From positions 1 to 19,799 of the forward strand of contig JAJXXD010000193.1 in the NCBI GenBank assembly GCA_021781285.1: a stretch of 19,799 bases of DNA, in the 5' to 3' direction. How positions within the stretch are numbered: the stretch's first letter is position 1; every line of letters starts with the position of its first letter. The notes beneath the pieces are model-generated. The model had not been told where the DNA came from, did no database searches, and was given only the letters and a program-made list of their open reading frames with translations. Below, in pieces: positions 7,519 to 15,630 of the stretch. The translations under genes were made by a program, and so were the position numbers. Source of the stretch: a bacterium (GTDB lineage Bacteria; SZUA-79; Acidulodesulfobacterales; Acidulodesulfobacteraceae).

Positions 7519-9018
7519 TTGGAAAAAAAATCTACGTTTCCTCATCCATACTTTGAATCTCATCCTAACTGGAAGTGGTTTATACTTACAACGGTTCTTG
7601 TAGGCGCAACTATGTCCGCTTTGGACGTCAGCATAGTTAATGTCGCAATGCCGACGATGCAGCATGGTTTTGCCGTTCCGATGTCCACGATAGAGTGGGT
7701 TGCGATGGCTTATATGCTTACCCTTACGGTTTTTTTGCCTCTCTTCGGCAGGCTTGCCGATATGTTTGGAAGGACAAAGATGTATAATATCGGCTTTGTT
7801 GTGTTTACGGTCGGTTCCGCGCTGTGCGGACTGGCTCCTAACGCAGATTTTCTAATATTTTCCCGCGTGCTTCAAGCGGTCGGCGCAGGCTTGCTTCAGG
7901 CAAATTCCGTTGCCATAATCACACAGGCTTTTCCTTCAAACGAATTGGGGAAAGCTATAGGACTTCAGGGTTCGATACAGGCGATAGCAATGTCCGTAGG
8001 TCCTTTCGTTGGAGGCATGCTTATTGCCGCTGTAAACTGGCGGTTAATATTTTACGTAAATGTCCCGATAGGCATTGTAGGCACATTTATGGCTCTGTTT
8101 ATACTTCCGTCAAGCAAAGCAAAACTCGGCGAAAAAAAGGAAAAAATAGATTATTTAGGCATATCTTTTTTTGCGGCGGGACTGGCTTCGTTAGTTTTAG
8201 CCGTTAATCAGGGCGAAAAACTTGGATGGAGTTCTCCGGTAATACTTATTTATTTCCTTATTGCCATTATTTTACTGCCGCTCTTTGTATATACCGAGCT
8301 TAAGGTTAAACACCCGATGATCGACCTTAAAATGTTTAAAAAATGGGGGTTTTCCGCAGGCAACACTACCGGTCTTTTATCTTATTATGTTCTGTTCGCG
8401 GTTTTATTCCTAATGCCTTTTTACTTAGAAGAAGTTTTACATTATAATGCCGCGGTAACCGGGTCTATTTTAACCCCTATACCGCTTTCTATGGCTATAA
8501 TCGCCCCTTTTGCCGGAGCAATCTCCGACAAATTAGGCTCCCGCATCATGACCACGGCAGGAATGCTTATCTGCGCAGTTTCGACGCTGCTTCTAACATT
8601 TTTAACTCCGGCCGTAAACCTCTATATTTTAATTTTTGAATTCATTATACTTGGCATCGGTATGGGTATTTTCACGCCCCCTAACAACAGCGCGATAATG
8701 CTCTCGGCGCCGCCGGAAAGGCTGGGGGTTGCCGGCGGAATATTAAATATGATGAGGGCGCTGGGTCTTATTTTCGGCGTTGCCATATCCGGACTCGTTT
8801 TTACATATCTAAAGCACGGTTACGAGTTGTCCAATGCCGGCACTACGGTACATTCCCGTATGCCGGAATCGGTTTACATTTCGGCATTCATGCACGGATT
8901 TGCCGTCGTTATGATTTCACTCGTAGCTATAAACATATTCGCAACTATTATTTCCGTCGCCAAAAAGGATGTAAAACTTAAAAAAATAGAAGGTGCGGAG
9001 CCTATAGATTTAATGTAG
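7519..9018 (+). CDS. DHA2-family (EmrB/QacA-type) MFS efflux transporter
   Basis: Inner-membrane proton antiporter of the 14-helix drug:H+ family, 499 residues. The first helix carries LDVSIVNVAMP (residues 35-45), the DHA2 signature region. Motif A follows as GRLADMFGRTK (77-87), and an antiporter-like stretch is VGPFVGGMLIAAVNWRLIFYVNVPIG. The C-terminal half has many further helices and ends in a short charged tail. The start is TTG at 7519, preceded by a run of seven G at 7505-7511 that can serve as the ribosome site. No better start lies before the first helix. EmrB partners such as an EmrA-type membrane-fusion protein are absent nearby. It lies between aspS and the IorA-like gene, with 17 and 16 nt gaps, so all may share a transcript. 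Substrate unknown. Confidence 0.92.
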   Translation: MEKKSTFPHPYFESHPNWKWFILTTVLVGATMSALDVSIVNVAMPTMQHGFAVPMSTIEWVAMAYMLTLTVFLPLFGRLADMFGRTKMYNIGFVVFTVGSALCGLAPNADFLIFSRVLQAVGAGLLQANSVAIITQAFPSNELGKAIGLQGSIQAIAMSVGPFVGGMLIAAVNWRLIFYVNVPIGIVGTFMALFILPSSKAKLGEKKEKIDYLGISFFAAGLASLVLAVNQGEKLGWSSPVILIYFLIAIILLPLFVYTELKVKHPMIDLKMFKKWGFSAGNTTGLLSYYVLFAVLFLMPFYLEEVLHYNAAVTGSILTPIPLSMAIIAPFAGAISDKLGSRIMTTAGMLICAVSTLLLTFLTPAVNLYILIFEFIILGIGMGIFTPPNNSAIMLSAPPERLGVAGGILNMMRALGLIFGVAISGLVFTYLKHGYELSNAGTTVHSRMPESVYISAFMHGFAVVMISLVAINIFATIISVAKKDVKLKKIEGAEPIDLM

Positions 9019-9034
9019 TTAAATTATAAAAATT

Positions 9035-10798
9035 ATGGGAATTTTTAATATAAATAGAAATAGAAATATTTTACCAGAAGGTAAAGGCTACGAAATTACC
9101 TGCGGTATCGAATTTATCCTAAAGAGAGCGTTAAATAACGGGATTAATAATATATTTCTCGACGGCAAACTTACGGAAAACCTCCCCGAAATCAACAAAA
9201 CATCTTCCTTAAGGATTCAGTCGGATATGGATTTTTTATGGACGGAAATATACTCTCTCGCTATAACTAACCGCAGAGCTATGGCTTTTGCCTGCGACCA
9301 GTCTTTTTTGAATTTTATCAATTTAGAAAAATATTTTATAGGCAATAAAAATTTAAACGGCGGCATTGTTTTATTTCTTTTTAAGAAACGCGGCATTAAA
9401 AAGTTTTCCTTTCCGTTCGAAAGTATTTTCCCTGTCTATAATTATTACAAAATATCGGGATTTATAGATTATCTGCCTTATTATTTCGAACTTTCCGAAA
9501 AATTAAAATTGCCTGTCCTTATTTATCTTAACGACTCGGTTATGAACGAATACAACCTCGACGAAAAAAAAGAATATACGGAAAGGACTGCCGCAAAGCC
9601 GCATTTTTCTTTTGAAAACAACGATAAACAAACTATTATTCCTTATGAGCAGAAAAAGAATATTCAATTTTTCAAAAATACGGGCGAGCATATTAAACTA
9701 TTCAAAGGAAAAAGCGCGGATAATCTTGTCTTGACCGATGCCGAATACTTTCACCGCATTATAGAAAATAAGAATTTTTCGGAAAATTCGGATATTATTT
9801 TGTTTAATCTTCTTAACCCCGTAGATTCTCTGGAGTTTATTGAATTAATTAAATCCGATTGCGGCAATTATTACAAAAATATATATATATTCGACGATAA
9901 AGGTTTGTTGCGGCAACAGCTTACGGATGTTTTGGAAAACAATAAATCGTCATTGAGTTTCGAAAATTTAAAACTTATTGAAGCGGGGAATAGTAACGGG
10001 ATAGAGTTAGGATTTTGCACGGATGATTTTAAAATAACCGAAATAAAATCGACAAAATCTTTTTGCGTCGGCTGTACTTTGTTTACATTTTTGCAAACCC
10101 TCGAAAAAAAAATAGATACTCCCGAAGACTATATATTAATTGGCGAAGAGGGGTGCCTCTCTCTTCTGAACTCAAGCGCATTAAAATTTTCGTTTCAAAA
10201 TATAATGATTACTGAAAATCCTCTTTTTTTATCGTTCAATTTATATTCCAAAGATTTAAACAAAACTTTTTATATTTTTATTTCCGCCCTCAAATTTTCT
10301 GAACAGATAGACAAGTTTATTAAAATAAACGGCGAATTAAATTTTAAGGGTAGAATTACATTCGTCATTTATAAATCAATTTTTGATTTTGATTATAATA
10401 TCGAAAACTTAATTTCGCATCCGTTATTAAAATCTTTTAAAAAAATAGCCGTTAAAAAAGGAACCCGTTTGAAAGATTTAAATATGAGAACCGATTCGAC
10501 CCTGATATTTATAAATAACGACTGTAATAATTTTGCTAAATCAGGACGAAATTTAAATTATACCGCATATTTATATATTAACAATTCCGTCTGCGATAAA
10601 TTCGAGTGCAGACTGTGCTATCAAAAAACAAGATGTCCTGCAATTAAAATCACGGAAAATAAAAATATATTCATAGACGAAGAAGTATGTAATTTTTGCA
10701 AACTATGCATAGACATATGCCCCCATAGCGCAATAAAATCAAAAAAAAGAAAAAAGATTAAATTAAAGAAGTCTTTGGAAAGTAAAATTAACCTTTAG
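9035..10798 (+). CDS. Divergent IorA-like protein with C-terminal 2x[4Fe-4S] domain
   Basis: A 587-residue protein resembling indolepyruvate:ferredoxin oxidoreductase alpha subunit in domain order. Residues about 18-180 match the pyrimidine-binding domain (ITCGIEFILKRALNNG; ...FELSEKLKLPVLIYLND). About 206-300 match the transketolase-C-like domain (NPVDSLEFIELI...IYIFDDKGLLRQQL). About 344-450 match the TPP-binding domain, where CVGCTLFTF replaces the usual CPGCPHR. The C-terminus has eight cysteines, C520, C525, C528, C534 and C552, C555, C558, C562, enough for two [4Fe-4S] clusters, then a lysine-rich tail. The GYPGTP motif and the GDS...N thiamine/Mg motif of active enzymes are not found. 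The gene is AT- and K/N/I-rich beside its neighbours but has no stop or frameshift. The IorB-like gene follows 6 nt later. Assignment to the family is by eye; function unknown. Confidence 0.72.
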   Translation: MGIFNINRNRNILPEGKGYEITCGIEFILKRALNNGINNIFLDGKLTENLPEINKTSSLRIQSDMDFLWTEIYSLAITNRRAMAFACDQSFLNFINLEKYFIGNKNLNGGIVLFLFKKRGIKKFSFPFESIFPVYNYYKISGFIDYLPYYFELSEKLKLPVLIYLNDSVMNEYNLDEKKEYTERTAAKPHFSFENNDKQTIIPYEQKKNIQFFKNTGEHIKLFKGKSADNLVLTDAEYFHRIIENKNFSENSDIILFNLLNPVDSLEFIELIKSDCGNYYKNIYIFDDKGLLRQQLTDVLENNKSSLSFENLKLIEAGNSNGIELGFCTDDFKITEIKSTKSFCVGCTLFTFLQTLEKKIDTPEDYILIGEEGCLSLLNSSALKFSFQNIMITENPLFLSFNLYSKDLNKTFYIFISALKFSEQIDKFIKINGELNFKGRITFVIYKSIFDFDYNIENLISHPLLKSFKKIAVKKGTRLKDLNMRTDSTLIFINNDCNNFAKSGRNLNYTAYLYINNSVCDKFECRLCYQKTRCPAIKITENKNIFIDEEVCNFCKLCIDICPHSAIKSKKRKKIKLKKSLESKINL

Positions 10799-10804
10799 CC
10801 GAAT

Positions 10805-11398
10805 ATGGAAAATATAAATTACAATCTTATCTTAAACGGCGCCGATTTCAAGGAAATTAAATACTTAAGCAAATTTATTTACTTTTCTTTAAAAAGCGAA
10901 AATTTTAATGTTTCGCTTTTAATAAAACCGGCATCCAATATATCAAATTACACACTCACATACGCGGTTATAAAAGTTGGAAAATTTGAGTCTATAAGCT
11001 GTCTTCAAAACATAGACGCGATTATCAGCTTGGATTATCAATCGACATTAAACTACCTTCCTTTTATAAACAAGAATACGCTGGTTTTGTCCGATTATTC
11101 CGCATTTAACGTTTGCGATTACTGGCTTACCGACAACGATGTCGTTTCGGATAAGTTGAATGAAAAGACGGCAAACATATATAAAATACCCATTAAAAAT
11201 ATAATAGATATGGACGCTATGGGGAAAAATAAGGTAAGCGCATATAATGCTCTGGTCGGCGCTTTTATTGCGAAAAGCAATCTCTTAGACCTTGATTCCG
11301 TATGCAGGCAAACGGCTTTGTTTTCTAAAAACGATGCGGAAAAGAAAAATGCGATTCAGGCTATTTTAAAGGGATACGACTATGTTTCCGAGGTTTAG
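10805..11398 (+). CDS. Divergent IorB-like (pyruvate/ketoisovalerate oxidoreductase gamma-domain) protein
   Basis: A 197-residue protein placed where the beta subunit of an IorAB pair would lie, 6 nt after the IorA-like gene. Its middle reads like the family: IDAIISLDYQSTLNYLPFINKNTLVLSDY corresponds to the canonical 'aDvllafeplEalRylpylk.ggtvvvn' stretch. The segment KIPIKNIIDMDAMGKNKVSAYNALVGAFIAKS corresponds to the part in which a helix follows a conserved asparagine-rich loop. The N-terminal glycine-rich motif (GxGGQG) is replaced by NGADFKEI, and no AQRGG-type motif is present. Low sequence similarity makes this call depend on context. The last 38 nt overlap the convergent perR gene. 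No strong ribosome site is visible, so coupling to the preceding gene is likely. Confidence 0.6.
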   Translation: MENINYNLILNGADFKEIKYLSKFIYFSLKSENFNVSLLIKPASNISNYTLTYAVIKVGKFESISCLQNIDAIISLDYQSTLNYLPFINKNTLVLSDYSAFNVCDYWLTDNDVVSDKLNEKTANIYKIPIKNIIDMDAMGKNKVSAYNALVGAFIAKSNLLDLDSVCRQTALFSKNDAEKKNAIQAILKGYDYVSEV

Positions 11399-11858
11399 GC
11401 TGCACAGGGGATTCTTCTTTGTGGCAATATGCGCATAAGCCGTAAAATTCAACCCCGTAATTCCTTATATGGTAATTCTCGGCTAAATTTTTCTTTATTT
11501 TAGTTTCAAAAAATCCCTTAAGATCAAACTCGTTTATCTCTACGTCTATTATCTTCCCGCATTTTTCGCATATAGCATGCCCGTGCAAAGAAATATCCCC
11601 ATCGTAATGGACTGAATCCTGCATGGTTTTAATTTCTTTCACTTCGTGCAGAGACGCAAGCATCGAAAGATTCTTATAAACGGTATTCAATGAAACCATC
11701 GGATATAATTCTTTAAGTTTATTATATACGTCCGTAGCTGACGGATGATTTTTTGATTCGGAAATAATCTTAATAATTTCAAGCCTTTGGGGAGTAAGGC
11801 TGTAACCCATTTTTTTAATCTTTAAAACTATTGTATTTAATCTCGAATTCAAATTCAT
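11361..11858 (-). CDS. perR: Fur-family regulator of PerR type
   Basis: Peroxide-sensing metal-dependent repressor, 165 residues. The winged-helix DNA-binding half includes LTPQRLEIIKII and VSLNTVYKNLSML. In the metal site H38, D86, H92, H94 and D105 line up, each shifted by one, with B. subtilis PerR H37, D85, H91, H93 and D104 as I recall them. D105 is the residue that separates PerR from Fur (Glu). The structural zinc site is C97-x2-C100 and C142-x2-C145. The C-terminal 16 residues (SPVQPKPRKHSRIPLK) extend past the usual end and overlap the convergent IorB-like gene. AAGGAG precedes the ATG. A promoter and Per-box-like operator lie directly upstream, which suggests autoregulation. Fur or Zur remain possible but fit the ligand set less well. 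Confidence 0.85.
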   Translation of the reverse strand: MNLNSRLNTIVLKIKKMGYSLTPQRLEIIKIISESKNHPSATDVYNKLKELYPMVSLNTVYKNLSMLASLHEVKEIKTMQDSVHYDGDISLHGHAICEKCGKIIDVEINEFDLKGFFETKIKKNLAENYHIRNYGVEFYGLCAYCHKEESPVQPKPRKHSRIPLK

Positions 11859-11901
11859 ACGAAACGATTCTCCTTAAAATTATTATATAAAATATTACTC
11901 T

Positions 11902-11941
11902 ATATAATAATTATTATTATATAATAATATAAAAATGTCAA
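11902..11941 (-). promoter_or_regulatory. perR promoter with Per-box-like operator
   Basis: Read on minus: consensus -35 TTGACA (11941-11936, overlapping the stop codon of the activase gene), 17-nt spacer, -10 AATAAT (11918-11913). The start would be near 11906. Positions 11902-11916 match the Per-box consensus TTATAATnATTATAA at 12 of 14 fixed bases and cover the -10 and start region, as expected of an autorepressor site. Two perfect palindromes overlap here, 11904-11917 and 11912-11929. The stretch is almost pure A/T, so chance resemblance is possible. Confidence 0.5.
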
Positions 11942-14919
11942 ATATTTTCCGGCTTGAAGTCTTTTATGCTGTCGAAAAAGGCTTCGAGCCTTGTCACATA
12001 GCCCGCATCGGCGTTATGTTCGTCTATTTCTATTTCAAGGTAAGGCTTATATTTCATATAATCGGCAAAAAAAGTTTTAATAAACGAATCGGGGCCGCAG
12101 GCGTAATTAGTAACATAAACGGCGTTAAGCTTAGGATTGTCCATTATTATCTTTGCCGCGGATAAAATTTTATGCCCGGAATGCCAGAACATATTATCAT
12201 GCTCTCCGTAAATAGAAACTTCGCCTATATCAAGGAAATCCATCGGAATAACCGTTACGCCGAGAGAAGATATTTTATTGGAAATGGCTAAATTAATTCC
12301 GTCGTCTTGAGTATTATACGGCCTGCCGATTAATACGGTAATATCGTCGTATTCTTCTATAACCTCTTTTCCCTTATTTTTTAATGCTTCAAAAAAACTT
12401 TTTTGTTTTTGAACGGCTGGGTCGAAAGCATTTATAATTTTATTTTTTGATATGCCCAAACCTTTGAGATTTTTAACAATGCTGTCTATCGTCAGGCTAT
12501 AATCGAAACTGCCCCCAAACATCCTGATTTCCGGTGAAATAATCTTTATTTTATCAAATTCTAAAAGCGATTTTACTATGCTGGGAACACCCTGTATATA
12601 AGGGCACTGATACGTATTTTCCTGAAATTCGTGATTTTTTTCTCTATTTACCAGCGCAGGCAGAAAAATTGCGTCAACTTTCTTGTCTATCAAGTTTTTT
12701 ACGTGGCCGGACAAAACTTTTACGGGGAAGCAGGTATCCGTTACGGAAAGCATATTGGACGTATTTATAATCTGCCTGTTAGTTTCATCCGATAAGATAA
12801 CGTTAAATCCTAGTTTTGTAAAGAACTCGTTATAAAGAAGAAAAAGATCGTATGTTTCCAAGCACAAAGGAATGCCTATGCGGGGTTTTGAATAATCGGC
12901 TTCGTTTTCTACGGAATATCCGTCGAATAAAAGTTCTTTTCTGAATTTAAAAAAGTTTTCTCCTTTTTTTATTTTAGCTTTATCTATTTCGAATATATCG
13001 CATCTTGCTCCGTAATAGTGAGGAGATTCCTGTTCAACGGTAACTTTATTAACGTCGCATAAATTGGAGCATTTCTGGCATTCGAAAGATTCCCGAAAAT
13101 ATTTTCTATTCATCAGGTCAAAACCGGCGAATTTTGACGGTCCCGTATTTTGAAAGGCGATAAGAGCGCTGCCTATTGCCCCTGTTACTTCATTGTGTTC
13201 AGGAATGACTATTTTTTTATCGAGAAGAGTTTCGAATGCGCTCACTACCGCTTTGTTCAATGCGACGCCGCCCTGAAAAAGTATCCGGTCGCCTACGGGT
13301 TTTCCTAAAACTACTTTATTTAAATAGTTCTCTACTATGGAATATGCAAGTCCCGCAATAAGCTGGTCTTTATCGGCGCCTTTCTGCTGATGCGATACCA
13401 GGTCGGACTCCATAAATACGGTGCATCTGTCGCCCAGATTGCAGGAGCTTGAGGCATTAAAAGCTTTATCGGCAAATTCTTTGATAATATCTATATTAAG
13501 TTTCTGCGCCTGCTCTTCCAGAAACGAGCCTGTACCGGCGGCGCATGCTTTATTCATTTCAAAATCTATTACTACGCCGTTCTTAATCCTTATATATTTT
13601 GAATCCTGTCCGCCGATTTCAAAAACGGTGTCCACGTCTTTATCTATAAAGATAGATGCCGCCGCCTGCGCCGTTATTTCGTTTTTTATTATATCAGCCC
13701 CGATATAGTCCGCAATCAAGTATCTTCCGGAGCCCGTGGTACAGACTCCCCTAACGGAAACATCCACGTTAAAATTTTTTAATTCCAGATATATTTCGTA
13801 AAGGGTATCCCTGACGACCTCTATAGGTTTACCGTTGGTTTTTTTATATTTTTTAACCAAAAGCTGTTTGTTTTCATCTAATAAAACTACGTTTGTTGAA
13901 ACGGAACCGGTATCTACTCCGATATAAACGGGAACCGTTAATCCGGAACGGCATTTAAGCGCGCTTAAACTGTCTATGCCCGCATTATTTTCTTTTTTGT
14001 CTTCTATGGAATAATCCTTGAGCCTGTCTCTGTATCTGCCGGTTAATTTATTTTTCTCTATAAATTCTTTGAGGTATTCCAATCCCTTAAATTTAAAATT
14101 TTTTTCATTTTGCGAGATTATGGCAATTCCTATTGCAGACATAACCGTATGATGCTCCGGTATAATAAGTTCATCGTCCTTCAGCTTCAGGATATCTTTA
14201 AACGCCCTTGCCATGCCATGATTAAATGCAACCCCGCCTTGAAAAATAACCGGTTTTTCGAATTTTTTGCCCTTAGCAATCGTTCCCACGAACGTTCTTG
14301 CGACGGCATAACATAATCCGGCGACAATATCGGAGATAGGAGTTGAAACCTGCTGAAGATGAATCATGTCCGATTTAGCAAATACGGTGCATCTTCCTGC
14401 TATTTTTGCCGGATTTTTCGATTCTAAGGCAAGTCTTCCAAATTCATTTTCTATATTTATATTTAATCTTTCCGCCTGCTGGTCAAGAAAAGAACCCGTC
14501 CCGGCGGCGCATAAATCGTTTAATCCGAAATCTTCGAGAAAAATCTGCCCCGTCTCCTTACTTTTCTTAAGCATAAGAAATTTCGAATCCTGTCCGCCCA
14601 TTTCTATGACGGTTCTAACGTCGGGATAAAAATATTTCACGGCTTCAGTCTGTGCGACAAGTTCATTTATATTGGGAATGCCTAAAACCTCTCCTATCGT
14701 CCGCGAGCCCGAACCGGTCGCTCCTATTCCGGCAAAAGAACTTTCAGAAAATTCATCGAAAATATCTTTTAAAACGTTATAAGCCGCTTTAATAGATTCC
14801 CCGTTTGACCTTATATAATCTTTTTTTAGAACTTTCAGGCTTTTGTCTAAAATCGCAAATTTAACGGTGGTTGAACCTATATCTAAGCCTAAATAGAGTT
14901 CTTTATTGGATTCTTTCAT
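11938..14919 (-). CDS. Tandem acyl-CoA dehydratase activase (BadF/BcrA-type) with C-terminal DUF2229-like region
   Basis: ATP-dependent Fe-S activator related to HgdC/FldI and BcrA/BadF, which inject a low-potential electron into a partner enzyme. Numbering from a TTG at 14928, two ASKHA domains are present (about 10-275 and 333-595). Each has the phosphate loop (LDIGSTT; VDTGSVS), GGQDSK, CAAGTGSFL and CTVF-SD. The cluster cysteines are C140/C180 in domain 1 and C462/C502 in domain 2, so both halves keep a cysteine pair for a bridging [4Fe-4S]. A CxxCxxxC follows at C617, C620, C624, then a DUF2229/COG3580-like region ending in ACGPDSFI...EIDEHNADAGYVTRLEAF. The start is ATG at 14919 (993 residues), with GAGG 10 nt upstream; the TTG lies too close to that site. 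It follows the moaD-moaE fusion by 27 nt. No dehydratase subunit gene is in the window, so its partner is unknown. Confidence 0.88.
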   Translation of the reverse strand: MKESNKELYLGLDIGSTTVKFAILDKSLKVLKKDYIRSNGESIKAAYNVLKDIFDEFSESSFAGIGATGSGSRTIGEVLGIPNINELVAQTEAVKYFYPDVRTVIEMGGQDSKFLMLKKSKETGQIFLEDFGLNDLCAAGTGSFLDQQAERLNINIENEFGRLALESKNPAKIAGRCTVFAKSDMIHLQQVSTPISDIVAGLCYAVARTFVGTIAKGKKFEKPVIFQGGVAFNHGMARAFKDILKLKDDELIIPEHHTVMSAIGIAIISQNEKNFKFKGLEYLKEFIEKNKLTGRYRDRLKDYSIEDKKENNAGIDSLSALKCRSGLTVPVYIGVDTGSVSTNVVLLDENKQLLVKKYKKTNGKPIEVVRDTLYEIYLELKNFNVDVSVRGVCTTGSGRYLIADYIGADIIKNEITAQAAASIFIDKDVDTVFEIGGQDSKYIRIKNGVVIDFEMNKACAAGTGSFLEEQAQKLNIDIIKEFADKAFNASSSCNLGDRCTVFMESDLVSHQQKGADKDQLIAGLAYSIVENYLNKVVLGKPVGDRILFQGGVALNKAVVSAFETLLDKKIVIPEHNEVTGAIGSALIAFQNTGPSKFAGFDLMNRKYFRESFECQKCSNLCDVNKVTVEQESPHYYGARCDIFEIDKAKIKKGENFFKFRKELLFDGYSVENEADYSKPRIGIPLCLETYDLFLLYNEFFTKLGFNVILSDETNRQIINTSNMLSVTDTCFPVKVLSGHVKNLIDKKVDAIFLPALVNREKNHEFQENTYQCPYIQGVPSIVKSLLEFDKIKIISPEIRMFGGSFDYSLTIDSIVKNLKGLGISKNKIINAFDPAVQKQKSFFEALKNKGKEVIEEYDDITVLIGRPYNTQDDGINLAISNKISSLGVTVIPMDFLDIGEVSIYGEHDNMFWHSGHKILSAAKIIMDNPKLNAVYVTNYACGPDSFIKTFFADYMKYKPYLEIEIDEHNADAGYVTRLEAFFDSIKDFKPENI

Positions 14920-14946
14920 TATGCGCAAACCTCATATTATTTCTTT

Positions 14947-15624
14947 TCATAATCTTTTCCATCTGCCGCCTTCTTCAAACATTTCTTTTTTCCAAACCGG
15001 CACTGTTTCCTTTATATTGTCTATTAAAAATTTTGACGCTATGTATGAATCTTCCCTGTGGGGGCTTGAAACCCCTATAGAAATAGAAATTTCACCCGCA
15101 TCCATTTTTCCCGTTCTATGTATTACGCATACTTTTAGAATATTATACTTATTAAATGCTGCGGAGATTAATTTCTTAATTTCTTTAACCGCCATTTCTT
15201 CATACGCCTCGTAATATAAATATTCTACCGGCTTGCCGTCATCGTTATCCCTGACCGTTCCGTTAAACAAAAGAACCGACCCCGCCGAAATATCGGAAAC
15301 AAAATCAAGAACTTTGGCATCATCTATTTTTTCGCCGGTTATTTCTATATGCATATTCGTTTCCGATGCGGAATAAACGCCGCCGCTGACAGGCATAATA
15401 ATAGTTATCTCATCCCCTTCGGTCAATTTTTTTTCGGTTTCCGTATATTCCATATTAACGGCATACTTAGAAATTTTAATAATTTTTTTCACCGCCGGAT
15501 AAGTTTCCTCTATAACCGCAATAACGTCTTTTACGGTTGAACCTTCCGGAATTTGCAAATCTAACTGATTTTTTCCGATTATTTCTTTCAAGGCGGCAAA
15601 AAGCCGCACTTTTATACTTATCAT
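14947..15624 (-). CDS. moaDE: Molybdopterin synthase, MoaD-MoaE fusion
   Basis: Converts cyclic pyranopterin monophosphate to molybdopterin by adding two sulfurs. Residues 1-82 are MoaD, a ubiquitin-fold sulfur carrier ending IIMPVSGG (GG at 81-82). A short linker (VYSASETN) follows, and residues 91-225 are MoaE with GTVRDNDDG (122-130), HRTGKMDAGEISI (169-181), SSPHR and the active-site region PVWKKEMFEEGGRWK. In separate subunits the MoaD GG terminus must be free to carry the thiocarboxylate, so the fusion probably needs cleavage, as reported for mycobacterial MoaX. Residue 91 is a methionine with a GGAA just upstream, so a separate MoaE might also be translated. No strong ribosome site precedes the first ATG; it begins 6 nt after moaB, suggesting coupling. 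Confidence 0.93.
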   Translation of the reverse strand: MISIKVRLFAALKEIIGKNQLDLQIPEGSTVKDVIAVIEETYPAVKKIIKISKYAVNMEYTETEKKLTEGDEITIIMPVSGGVYSASETNMHIEITGEKIDDAKVLDFVSDISAGSVLLFNGTVRDNDDGKPVEYLYYEAYEEMAVKEIKKLISAAFNKYNILKVCVIHRTGKMDAGEISISIGVSSPHREDSYIASKFLIDNIKETVPVWKKEMFEEGGRWKRL

Positions 15625-15630
15625 ATTATT

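Noticed and set aside
9035..11398. IorA/IorB-like pair as pseudogenes
   Set aside because: Both frames are full length without stops or shifts and keep all eight ferredoxin cysteines, so decay is not shown by the sequence.
14906..15214. 102-codon plus-strand frame and other 60-110-codon frames opposite the moa, activase and groEL genes
   Set aside because: They are antisense to well-conserved genes, show low-complexity or reverse-translated text of those motifs and lack start signals.
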